From positions 124,001-188,000 of the forward strand of contig JAUYQQ010000022.1 of NCBI GenBank assembly GCA_030697165.1: DNA of 64,000 bases, written 5' to 3'. The DNA comes from Acidobacteriota bacterium (GTDB taxonomy: Bacteria; Acidobacteriota; Vicinamibacteria; Vicinamibacterales; UBA2999). The notes under the pieces were generated by a model that did not search any database, was not told the DNA's origin, and saw only the letters and a program-made list of their open reading frames with translations. The position numbers and the translations under genes are program-made. Below, in pieces: positions 8,705-16,090 of the stretch (position 1 is the first letter of the stretch; each line of letters starts with the position of its first letter).

Positions 8705-9737
8705 GCGATGCCTCGATGCCGAGCGCCGCATTGGTCCGGGCAATCGACTCGTGCGGATCTTTTTCGACTCCCGTCAACGCTCGAATGGCGTCGATCGTCT
8801 CAGGGATGACGATTGCCTGGTTATCGACCATATACGCGTAGAACAGTTCATCGCCCTGAACCCGCAACATGTCGGCCCACAGTGCTACTTCGTAGAGGTT
8901 GGCATGAGGCCGGCCTCGATCGGCCATGAGTTCCTTTACCGAGTTGAGAGCCACCAAGCCGTCGCTGATGCGGATCAGCGCGATTCGAGATGAGGTGCGA
9001 AAGGCGTCGAGCACCTCGTCTTTGCTGGCGTTACGCGCCATCTGCACCGACCAGTAGTGCAGATGGCCCAAGGTCTCCGGGACCTTCACCGCCATTGTGA
9101 CTACATCGAGATCCGGGTCGACGCTCTGCGCGTCGGGGCCCTGGTGGCTCGGGATCTCCGGTTCTGGTACCAGCGTGTTCATGATCCCGCTGTCGTGACT
9201 TTCCCAGGGATCAGCCGCGCGCCTGAGCAGAGTACCTCTGGCCCGCCGAAGCAACCCCGCTCGCTTGAGTGCGGTCAGTGTTCGCACAATTGACGTGGTG
9301 TTACACGACACCACGCGGGTCGCATCGCGATCGATGGCGCTGGCATAGTTGGACTCGGCAACAAAGGAATGGCCGGTCACTTCGTGTTTCTCGCCGCCCT
9401 GGACGATGAACTTCAACCGGCGCCGACGATAACCTTCGATATTCTTTGCGGCAACGTGCTTGGGGGTGCAGTCCACGACTATGTCGGCCTGACCCAAGAG
9501 GTCGTCCAACGTGCCAGCGACTTCCAATCCGACCGCACGCATGGCGTTTGCGTGTTCGCCGGTGGCACCGAACAGACGAAAGTGATGTCGGGTCGCCATG
9601 CGAGCCCGCCAGTCCGTCACGACGTCTGACACGCCGGCCAGCGTCATGTCCTCCTGGCTTTCGACGGCGTCCGCCACCCGCTTGCCGATCACTCCGTAGC
9701 CGTTCACGGCAACTCTGACTTGCTTCGAATTAGACAT
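8697..9737 (-). CDS. Type II (archaeal-type) glyceraldehyde-3-phosphate dehydrogenase
   Basis: 346 residues. It has a Rossmann motif VNGYGVIGKRVADAV (11-25) and catalytic Cys145 in VVSCNTTSIVRTL, the SCNTT form of archaeal-type GAPDH rather than the SCTTN of bacterial GapA. Length and C-terminal layout (substrate domain from about 145, PESHDSG-like WESHDSGIMNTLVPEP around 178-193) fit the type II family, which oxidises G3P with NAD(P)+ and phosphate. Finding this enzyme inside a copper island, with the copper-region box 105 nt upstream, suggests a copper-tolerant substitute for the usual copper-sensitive GAPDH. That role is inference; the family call is firm. Confidence 0.9.
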   Translation of the reverse strand: MSNSKQVRVAVNGYGVIGKRVADAVESQEDMTLAGVSDVVTDWRARMATRHHFRLFGATGEHANAMRAVGLEVAGTLDDLLGQADIVVDCTPKHVAAKNIEGYRRRRLKFIVQGGEKHEVTGHSFVAESNYASAIDRDATRVVSCNTTSIVRTLTALKRAGLLRRARGTLLRRAADPWESHDSGIMNTLVPEPEIPSHQGPDAQSVDPDLDVVTMAVKVPETLGHLHYWSVQMARNASKDEVLDAFRTSSRIALIRISDGLVALNSVKELMADRGRPHANLYEVALWADMLRVQGDELFYAYMVDNQAIVIPETIDAIRALTGVEKDPHESIARTNAALGIEASLM

Positions 9738-9841
9738 GCTCAGCCGTGGTCCCTTCCAACGCGGTCAACACTGAACGGTATCAGTGGGCGAGACAACTGA
9801 CCTGTGCGGAAAGAGACACTGTGGCTCATGGAACTCCGCGC

Positions 9842-9975
9842 ATTAAAACTTGTTCATACAGGCGAATCCCTCGGTCCGCAGTAGCGCCGTGGACATCAGC
9901 TTGCATCATTTCCCGCTGAGAGCGGTCGGCGCAGCCTTCGCATGCCGACACTTCCCTGTTTACGGAACCGGCTTG
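9842..9975. promoter_or_regulatory. Bidirectional promoter module between GAPDH and the Met-rich gene
   Basis: In the 320-bp gap 9738-10058, box ATTAAAACTTGTTCAT lies at 9842-9857 on the GAPDH side. The inverted element TTCCC-TGTTTAC-GGAA lies at 9952-9967, followed by GGCTTG at 9970-9975, on the side of the Met-rich gene. The spacing (110 bp start to start) is the same as at 25918/26027 and 23611/23722. TTCC-N7-GGAA is also the geometry of CueR-type MerR operators, but no MerR gene is in the window. I see no gene in the gap. Confidence 0.6.
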
Positions 9976-10058
9976 TCCAATCTGGGCTGGTGCCAACGTT
10001 TACATGCGTCGGTGGTGACCTCGGTGGGTCAATCGTCAATTTCGAGAGGAATGAACAC

Positions 10059-10493
10059 ATGAGAATGAAGAGCATCGTCACGGCGGTCATGGCAGGTTGT
10101 GCAGCGGTCGTGATCTCGGCGTCCCCCGCGCTTGCGGCTCAGGCACATGATCCCCAGCATGCCGCGGCCGACAAGGCGAAGCCGGCCTCGGGCATGGCGG
10201 CCAAAGACCACGCCATGATGGCCGAACACGGAAAAATGATGGCCGACATGAAGGCCGCCGACCTGCGGCTCACTGACCTCGTCACCAGGATGAACAGCGC
10301 GTCAGGCGCTGAGAAAACGACGGCGACCGCCGCGGTCGTGACCGAGATGGTGGCGCAGAACCGGGCCATGCACGCCGGCATGATGAAGATGCAGCAGGGC
10401 ATGATGCCCCACATGATGGAACACATGCAGGAGGGGAAAGACTCGATGGCGATGTGCCCGATGATGAAGCAGATGGGCGACATGAAGCACTGA
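10059..10493 (+). CDS. Met/His-rich periplasmic protein, probable copper binder
   Basis: 144 residues. Start chosen at ATG 10059 because GAGAGGA lies 8 nt upstream and a signal peptide begins there (to about residue 26, ending ALA-AQ). The mature protein has AHDPQHAA near its start, then KDHAMMAEHGKMMADM (about 50-65), and a C-terminal half with about 20 Met (AMHAGMMKMQQGMMPHMM, MAMCPMMKQMGDMKH). Helical Met-rich design is typical of periplasmic Cu(I)/Ag(I) sponges. No named family recognised. Its promoter shares the TTCCC-N7-GGAA module with the cus operon and the ATPase operon, supporting a copper role. Confidence 0.75.
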   Translation: MRMKSIVTAVMAGCAAVVISASPALAAQAHDPQHAAADKAKPASGMAAKDHAMMAEHGKMMADMKAADLRLTDLVTRMNSASGAEKTTATAAVVTEMVAQNRAMHAGMMKMQQGMMPHMMEHMQEGKDSMAMCPMMKQMGDMKH

Positions 10494-10531
10494 TGGCCCG
10501 GGCCAGGTTTCGGTCAATACGAGGCACCACA

Positions 10532-11002
10532 ATGAAACAAGTAGTCGCAGTTCTACTGGCAGGCATCGCGGCAGCCTGTGGCAACACGTCATCCGTGGGG
10601 CCAACGGGTCCCACGGCTCAGACGGTCATGACCGGGACCTGGTCCGGAAGCGCATCTGACTCAAGCAGCTCAATGGGGGCGGGGAACCTGATGGGGCAGA
10701 CCGGCATGGGGACGATGACCTGGCCGCTGACGCAGAACGGCTCAACGGTCACCGGCTCCATGAACTTCGACGGCATGGCGGGGCGGATGCCCGGTGTCTT
10801 CTCGGGCACCATGTCCGGTGACGACATGGCCTTCACGATGGACATGCCGATGACCAGCATGATGTCGTCCGGGTGCACGGCGCGAGCCACCGGCACGGCG
10901 CGCGTCGATGGAACGAGGATGACGATGACCGGCACGTACAGCGGCTCGAATTCTTGCACTGGGTCGTTTGTTAACGGCCAGATGACGATGACGCGTCGGT
11001 AA
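10532..11002 (+). CDS. Met-rich lipoprotein of unknown function
   Basis: 156 residues from ATG 10532. The N-terminus MKQVVAVLLAGIAAACGNTS contains a lipobox (AAAC), so the mature protein should be lipidated at Cys16. The rest is a beta-rich domain with GTWSGSASDSSS, a GTMTWPLTQNGSTVTGSM segment and many Met (GRMPGVF, FTMDMPMTSMMSSG, MTMTRR). The pattern G-T-W-x-G-x...TLTQNGSTVTG occurs in small lipocalin-like exported proteins. It follows the previous Met-rich gene after 38 nt, so the two are probably co-transcribed. Copper role inferred from neighbours only. Confidence 0.65.
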   Translation: MKQVVAVLLAGIAAACGNTSSVGPTGPTAQTVMTGTWSGSASDSSSSMGAGNLMGQTGMGTMTWPLTQNGSTVTGSMNFDGMAGRMPGVFSGTMSGDDMAFTMDMPMTSMMSSGCTARATGTARVDGTRMTMTGTYSGSNSCTGSFVNGQMTMTRR

Positions 11003-11071
11003 AGGAAGCCGCAGGAGGCCCGTGACCGCCACGTCCGAGTGTCCATATTGTGATGTGGCGGTCATGGCTGG

Positions 11072-12499
11072 TTGCCGGTGACTTTCGTACCACATTCCGA
11101 CGAGCGACGAGCGCGCGGTGCAACTCCGGCACCGAGCCAATCACCGCCACACACGGGAGCCACCGCTGCTCCGTGTTCGGGGAGCGTCCCAAGTGTCCGG
11201 ACGCGTGTGCGCCCTGCGCTGGCGCGGCTTGGCCGGTGGGCGCTCGTGGGCGCCTTCGGACTTGCCGCGCTGATCGGCGTTCAGCACGTATCGCGCGGTA
11301 CTTCCGTACGGCATGTCCACGGCGTCGGGGCCGATAGCACTCCCGTCTCGCCCGCTGAGCCCCAGTTCCCGCTCAGCGTCGCCATGCTCACGGGGGCTGC
11401 CCTCCTCCCCGCGAGCCAGGTTGCGATTGCCCTCAATGGAAATGGCACGTTCTCGCGGCTCTGGGGCGATCTCCGTTCGGCGCGCCAGTCGATCACGCTG
11501 CAACTGTATGTCGGCCAGGACGGTCGAGTCGCCGACACTCTCTGCCAGATTCTCGCGGAACGCGCCGCGGCGGGTGTTCAGGTCTTCCTGCTTTACGATG
11601 CCTTCGGATTTCAAGGGATGCCATCCGAACACCAGAGCGCCCTTCGCGCGGCGGGTGCCGTTGTCGTACCGTTTCGCCCTCTACGGCTGTCGACGCTGCA
11701 CATGGCGCAGAATCGATCCCATGTCCGTGGCATCGTGGTCGATGGGCACATCGGATGGACCGGCGGTTTCAGCATCGATGACAGATGGCTCGGCGATGGC
11801 CGCACCAGTGACAGTTGGCGGGACACCAACGTCCGATTCGAAGGTCCGGCAGTCCGGCAACTCCAGGCTGCATTCGCAGCAGCGTGGGCGGAAGCGACAG
11901 GTACCCTGTTCAGCGGGCGCGCAACCGTCGGTGACGGCGACGGCGACCGGGCGCTCGCCGGGCTTCTCTACGCCACGCCCACCCTGGGGAGTACCTCCGC
12001 CGAGCGTTTCTTCGCGATGACCATCGCCGGCGCGAGGAAGACTCTGTACATCACGAATTCCTACTTTGCACCCGATGACAACTTCGTCGGCCTTCTGGCC
12101 GACGCGGCGCGACGCGCTGTGGACGTTCGTGTTCTGACGGGCGGTCCCCGCACCGACGTGCGGACCGTCCGATTGGCGGGTCGCGCTCAGTATGCGCCGC
12201 TGCTGGAAGCCGGCGTGCGCATCTACGAGTGGCAACCGACGACGCTTCACGCAAAGACGTTCGTGGCGGACGGCGTCTGGGCCACCATCGGCTCGATCAA
12301 CTTCGATAACCGGTCACTGACCCTCAACGACGAGTCGACGTTGATGATTCTGGATGAGAACATCGGGCAGCAGATGGACACGATCTTCCTCGACGACCTG
12401 AGGCACGCGGAGGAGATTACGCTGCTGGGTTTCCGCCAACGCTCCTGGTTGCCGCGCATTCTCGAGCGGGCAGCGAGCGTTATCCAACGACTGCTCTAA
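11072..12499 (+). CDS. Phospholipase D-family protein, cardiolipin-synthase-like
   Basis: Longest frame 475 residues from TTG 11072; the first 45 residues are not protein-like, and GTG 11207 (VRPALARLGRWALVG) just before the membrane segment is a likely alternative. After one TM helix (about 50-70 of the long form) come two PLDc modules. Motif 1 reads HVRGIVVDG (about 220), with Arg in place of the usual Lys of HxKxxxxD; motif 2 reads LHAKTFVADGVWATIGSINFD (about 390) and is intact (HxKxxxxD). By family it hydrolyses or transfers phosphatidyl groups, possibly making cardiolipin at the inner membrane. The changed first motif makes activity uncertain. Confidence 0.8.
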   Translation: MPVTFVPHSDERRARGATPAPSQSPPHTGATAAPCSGSVPSVRTRVRPALARLGRWALVGAFGLAALIGVQHVSRGTSVRHVHGVGADSTPVSPAEPQFPLSVAMLTGAALLPASQVAIALNGNGTFSRLWGDLRSARQSITLQLYVGQDGRVADTLCQILAERAAAGVQVFLLYDAFGFQGMPSEHQSALRAAGAVVVPFRPLRLSTLHMAQNRSHVRGIVVDGHIGWTGGFSIDDRWLGDGRTSDSWRDTNVRFEGPAVRQLQAAFAAAWAEATGTLFSGRATVGDGDGDRALAGLLYATPTLGSTSAERFFAMTIAGARKTLYITNSYFAPDDNFVGLLADAARRAVDVRVLTGGPRTDVRTVRLAGRAQYAPLLEAGVRIYEWQPTTLHAKTFVADGVWATIGSINFDNRSLTLNDESTLMILDENIGQQMDTIFLDDLRHAEEITLLGFRQRSWLPRILERAASVIQRLL

Positions 12500-12536
12500 G
12501 GTCGTACCACCAGGGGCGAGGCGGCAAAGAAGGCCT

Positions 12537-13241
12537 ATGAGATATCACTATGTGTGGCTCGGATGGTCGAGCGGGTTTCTTCTTCCCTGGCTCGCGCTGT
12601 ATGTGACCAATCCGCAGTTCCGACTCGTGATGTGGCGCGTCAGTCTACTGACCGCGGTGGGCGGCCTGACCGAGCCCATCTTTGTGCCGGAATACTGGAA
12701 TCCGCCGAGCCTGTTCGAGTTGGCGCAACGCACGGGCTTCGACATCGAGAGCCTCATGTTCTGCTTTGCCATCGGTGGCATCGGAGCCGTCATGTACAAC
12801 GCGCTCACCAGGCGACCCTTCGGTCCGGTGAGCGGCGCCGAAAGGTCGCGGTCGCTGCATCGGTTCCATTCCGTGGCCCTGTGGGCGCCGTTCGTCTTGT
12901 TTGTGCCGTTGTATTTCCTGCCCTGGAACCCCATCTATCCCGCCATTCTCTGCATGGCCATCGGGGGCATCGTCTCCGGCGTCTGTCGCCCGGATCTGAA
13001 AGTGAAGGGGCTCGTCGGTGGCACCGTGTTCCTGGTCCTCTACGCGCTGTTCATGCTGGGCCTGGTGTGGTTCACGCCCGGCTACATTGAGCAAGTCTGG
13101 AATCTGGCGGCGTTGAGCGGGGTTCTAGTTGGCGGCATCCCGCCCGAAGAGCTGTTCTTCGGCTTCACGTTTGGCTGGTACTGGACCGGGGTCTACGAGC
13201 ATTTCACCTGGAGCACGAGCGTGGCGAGGGCGAAAGCCTAA
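12537..13241 (+). CDS. Lycopene cyclase domain-like multi-pass membrane protein
   Basis: 234 residues with about seven predicted TM helices. The signature resembles the archaeal/CrtYcd-type lycopene cyclase domain in two halves: EPIFVPEYWNPPSLFE and FDIESLMF near 56-80, and GGIPPEELFFGFTFGWYWTGVYEH at about 201-224. The second has the PxEExxFF core. Members cyclise carotenoid ends, but many relatives have unknown roles, and no carotenoid genes are in this window. It is followed after 1 nt by the next membrane protein, so the pair is coupled. Confidence 0.6.
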   Translation: MRYHYVWLGWSSGFLLPWLALYVTNPQFRLVMWRVSLLTAVGGLTEPIFVPEYWNPPSLFELAQRTGFDIESLMFCFAIGGIGAVMYNALTRRPFGPVSGAERSRSLHRFHSVALWAPFVLFVPLYFLPWNPIYPAILCMAIGGIVSGVCRPDLKVKGLVGGTVFLVLYALFMLGLVWFTPGYIEQVWNLAALSGVLVGGIPPEELFFGFTFGWYWTGVYEHFTWSTSVARAKA

Positions 13242-13242
13242 C

Positions 13243-13893
13243 ATGTGTTTTTCAGCCTCGGCCAGTTTCATCGCTGGCGCATCACTGTCCGCAGTCGGCA
13301 TCGCGGCGCTCAGAACCACGGCAGCGAGAACCGAGCAACCCCTCGCGGCGATTCCGCTATTGTTCGGAATACAGCAACTCACGGAAGGCGTGATCTGGCT
13401 GACGTTTGAGCATGACGCGCCACACGTCAAGCAGGCGATGACGTATGTGTACTCCGGATTCTCGCACGTGCTGTGGCCCGCGTACGTGCCCTTCGCGATG
13501 GGCGTCCTCGAAGCCGTCCGCTGGCGGAAGCGAACCCTGTTCGCATTTGAGGCGGCCGGGCTGGCGGTGGGGCTGTACCTGCTGTACTCCCTCGTTGCCG
13601 GCCCGCTCGTCGCCGAAGTCGTCGGCCAGCACATCGTCTACGACTCCCCGCATTTCTATCAGATTCCTGTGATGGTCGTGTACCTCGCGGCGACCTGCGT
13701 CAGTTGCTGGTTTTCGAGTCACGGGTTTGTCAGGCTGTTCGGTGTGCTGTCATTGCTGTCGTTCATCGCAGCGTACGCCGTTCATGCCGCAGCTTTCTTC
13801 TCGATCTGGTGCTTCTTTGCGGCGATGCTGAGTCTTCTGATCTATTTCCATCTCAAATTCAGAAATGCTGGCTATCCTTTGCCTGCCAGCTGA
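13243..13893 (+). CDS. DUF6629-type membrane protein
   Basis: 216 residues. ATG 13243 was chosen: it follows the upstream stop after 1 nt and begins MCFSASASFIAGASLS, the diagnostic start of the DUF6629 family. The protein is hydrophobic throughout with about six TM helices, including an IPLLFGIQQLTEGVIWL segment (about 38-54) and HVLWPAYVPFAMG (about 76-88). The function is unknown. The 3' end overlaps the convergent MFS gene by 35 nt. Confidence 0.7.
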   Translation: MCFSASASFIAGASLSAVGIAALRTTAARTEQPLAAIPLLFGIQQLTEGVIWLTFEHDAPHVKQAMTYVYSGFSHVLWPAYVPFAMGVLEAVRWRKRTLFAFEAAGLAVGLYLLYSLVAGPLVAEVVGQHIVYDSPHFYQIPVMVVYLAATCVSCWFSSHGFVRLFGVLSLLSFIAAYAVHAAAFFSIWCFFAAMLSLLIYFHLKFRNAGYPLPAS

Positions 13894-15139
13894 CGAGTAG
13901 AGCGACCGTAACCAACAATCCCCCGGTCAGCACGTAGGGGGCGTTAATCTGCCAAATCAACAGCGCGCTCCCCACCAACGGTCCGCTCGTCAGACCGAGA
14001 CTGTTCGCCGCATTCTGAACGCCCAACGCCGCACCGACGCGGCCGCTGTCACCGCGCTTCGAGATCACTGCCGTAAGGTTTGGGGAAACCATGGCGGTGC
14101 CGAGTGCGAGCAGCCCAACAAGGGCAAAGATCGGAAACGGCTCGCGTGCTGTGACCAGTAGCGCGAGGCTCGTGCCCATTAGACCCAGACCGGCACCGAT
14201 TGATCGCATCTCACCGATGCGCCCGGCAAGGACGCCAGCGGCTCCGACCTGGAAGACGGTCATTACCAACCCGCACACCACGAAAACGGCTCCGACTTCG
14301 CCCGGACCGTAGTTGAACTTGGCCTGCGCATAGAGCGCGAACGTCGACTCAAAGAGCGCGATCCCGAATTGCGCAACCAGCGCCAGGCCGAGGAGCGGAG
14401 CGATCGATCGGACCAGGCCTCGCCAGTCGGTCGTCGTTCCTGCTCCCGCGGCGCGCTTAGCCGCGATGGGATGCGACTCCGGTAACCATCGCAATGCTGC
14501 GAACAGCGCGAGCAGACCCAGGGCGGCGGCTGCGAAGAACGGGACCGAGAAGCTATCGAGCATCAAGTGGCCGTAGCGCATCGTGAGATGCATGTCTGTG
14601 CGAGACAACGTGCCACCAAGCGCCGGACCTACGACAAAGCCGAGACTCGTGGCCGTGCCCAACCACGCCATCCCCCGACCGCGGTCCGCATCAGTGGTCA
14701 TGTCGGCCATGTACGCGGCTGCGACTGGCAGTGTCGCCGACGACAATATGCCGCCGACAATGCGCGCTGCATAGAGTAGCCACAGTGATGTGGCCAGACC
14801 GAACAGGACTTGTGAGATTACGTAGCCGGCGATGCCGATCAGGATGAGCGGTCTTCTTCCCATTCGATCGGACCAGCGTCCCCACACTGGCGCGAACAGA
14901 AGCTGCCCCAGCGCGTAGACACCGGTCAGCAAGCCGACGTGAATTACGACACGCTGGCTGGACGCACCTTCAGCCAGTGCGAGCCGCTCGACGTAGAACG
15001 GCAGCACCGGCATCGTAATACCGAGGCCAATCATGTCGACGAACACGCAGGCCAGAAGGACGAACAGGTGTCTACTGATCACGGTAGCCGGCGCCGTTCG
15101 CAGAGCCAACGTTCGCCTAGCTGAGCGCCGAGTCGTCAT
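13859..15139 (-). CDS. MFS drug/H+ antiporter, TetA-like
   Basis: 426 residues with 12 predicted TM helices. After a basic N-terminal extension, TM1 has DMIGLGITMPVLPFYVE (about 35-51). The cytoplasmic loop 2-3 motif A variant reads APVWGRWSDRMGRRPL (about 82-97), and loop 4-5 has SLGFVVGPALGG, motif C of drug:H+ antiporters. The closest match in pattern is the TetA/DHA1 group. It is the last gene of the likely ten-gene operon starting at 23549 and lies 9 nt after the unknown small gene. Substrate unknown; toxic compounds or acetate-related export are possible but unproven. Confidence 0.85.
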   Translation of the reverse strand: MTTRRSARRTLALRTAPATVISRHLFVLLACVFVDMIGLGITMPVLPFYVERLALAEGASSQRVVIHVGLLTGVYALGQLLFAPVWGRWSDRMGRRPLILIGIAGYVISQVLFGLATSLWLLYAARIVGGILSSATLPVAAAYMADMTTDADRGRGMAWLGTATSLGFVVGPALGGTLSRTDMHLTMRYGHLMLDSFSVPFFAAAALGLLALFAALRWLPESHPIAAKRAAGAGTTTDWRGLVRSIAPLLGLALVAQFGIALFESTFALYAQAKFNYGPGEVGAVFVVCGLVMTVFQVGAAGVLAGRIGEMRSIGAGLGLMGTSLALLVTAREPFPIFALVGLLALGTAMVSPNLTAVISKRGDSGRVGAALGVQNAANSLGLTSGPLVGSALLIWQINAPYVLTGGLLVTVALLVSWQAKDSQHF

Positions 15140-15148
15140 CCCGTCTCA

Positions 15149-15538
15149 CTAGTCGTCGTTGGACATCGAATGCTTGCCCTGGCGCACCGCACCGTCCTGT
15201 GCTTCGTCCCACACCATTTCGCATGCGGTCACGGGCATCGCGGCACCGGCGCGCCATACCCATCCCACCGGGAGGAACCGATCGCCCTGATTGAGAATGT
15301 CCGCCGTGGGCTTGAAGGACACTGCCAAACCTGATTCCACCTGCATCACTTCAGCAGGAAGCGGCTGGAATTCGCCCGTCTGCTCGTCATGCATGTGCGG
15401 AATGAAGATGCCGAGTTGGTACTCGGATAGTTTCTGCAGCATCGCTTGCACTTCCGGCAGGTGGATCGCGTCCTGGGCGGTTCTCAACACTGGTGGCAAA
15501 CCCACGGCGCTTGCTTGTGTCACATTGGCTATCGACAT
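15149..15538 (-). CDS. Hypothetical protein with carrier-like hydrophilic fold
   Basis: 129 residues. Start at ATG 15538 (MSIANVTQASAVGLPPVLR) is supported by AGGAGAG 4-10 nt upstream; the frame is open to 15634 but lacks a ribosome site there. No signal or TM segment, so cytoplasmic. Visible: LQKLSEYQLGIFIPHMHDE (about 34-52) and a FLPVGWVWRAGAAMP stretch (about 89-103). I do not recognise a characterised family. It sits between the universal stress protein and the MFS exporter in the same operon. Confidence 0.6.
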   Translation of the reverse strand: MSIANVTQASAVGLPPVLRTAQDAIHLPEVQAMLQKLSEYQLGIFIPHMHDEQTGEFQPLPAEVMQVESGLAVSFKPTADILNQGDRFLPVGWVWRAGAAMPVTACEMVWDEAQDGAVRQGKHSMSNDD

Positions 15539-15599
15539 GATGCTCTCCTGGATTGCGTTGGTCTGGCGCTGCGTGACCTCGTTCACCATCGCGCAGTCT

Positions 15600-16073
15600 T
15601 CAAGTGGTCGTCGGCGTTGGTGGTCTGCGCACAATCGCGACCGAACACTTCGCGTGGAGCGCCACGGCCTGCGACACCGAGCCGAGCAGGAAGCGTTCGA
15701 TCGTTCCCAGGCCGTGTGAGCCGATCACGATCCAATCCGCACCGAACGCTTCGGCGTCGTCCAGGATCACCTGCTTGGGTGAGCCGGAGAGGACGTCCGT
15801 CGTCACCGTGAGGTGCCGGCCGCCATCATCGGTCCGGAGCCTGGCGGCCGCCTTGTCGACTGCGGCACGCGCCACCTCGCGCCCGGTATCTTGGATCTGC
15901 ATATACAAGCCCGGATTTCCGCCTCCCCCGGAAAACGTATCCGGCATGTACGGCGGTTGAACCACCGAGATCACTCGCACTTCGCTGCCTGCGGGATAGT
16001 GTTGTTGGGCAGTCGCGTCCACCGCTGCGTGGCTATGTTCAGAACCATCGATGGCAATAAGAATCTTCAGCAT
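15600..16073 (-). CDS. Universal stress protein (UspA family)
   Basis: 157 residues. I chose ATG 16073 (MLKILIAIDGSEHSHAAV) with GGGGGAAC upstream; the much longer frame to 17150 only shadows phosphoketolase. It is a single USP domain, with Asp in IAIDGS (about 8-10) and the nucleotide motif G-2X-G-9X-G-S visible in GSHGLGTIERFLLGSVSQAV (about 124-143), so ATP binding is likely. USPs often accompany phosphoketolase/acetate kinase genes, and here it lies 17 nt after phosphoketolase. Confidence 0.88.
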   Translation of the reverse strand: MLKILIAIDGSEHSHAAVDATAQQHYPAGSEVRVISVVQPPYMPDTFSGGGGNPGLYMQIQDTGREVARAAVDKAAARLRTDDGGRHLTVTTDVLSGSPKQVILDDAEAFGADWIVIGSHGLGTIERFLLGSVSQAVALHAKCSVAIVRRPPTPTTT

Positions 16074-16090
16074 GTTGTTCCCCCTGACAT

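Noticed and set aside
9952-9967. Calling the TTCCC-N7-GGAA element a CueR site outright
   Set aside because: The geometry fits, but the outer bases differ from CueR sites and no MerR-family gene is in the window; kept as a neutral motif.
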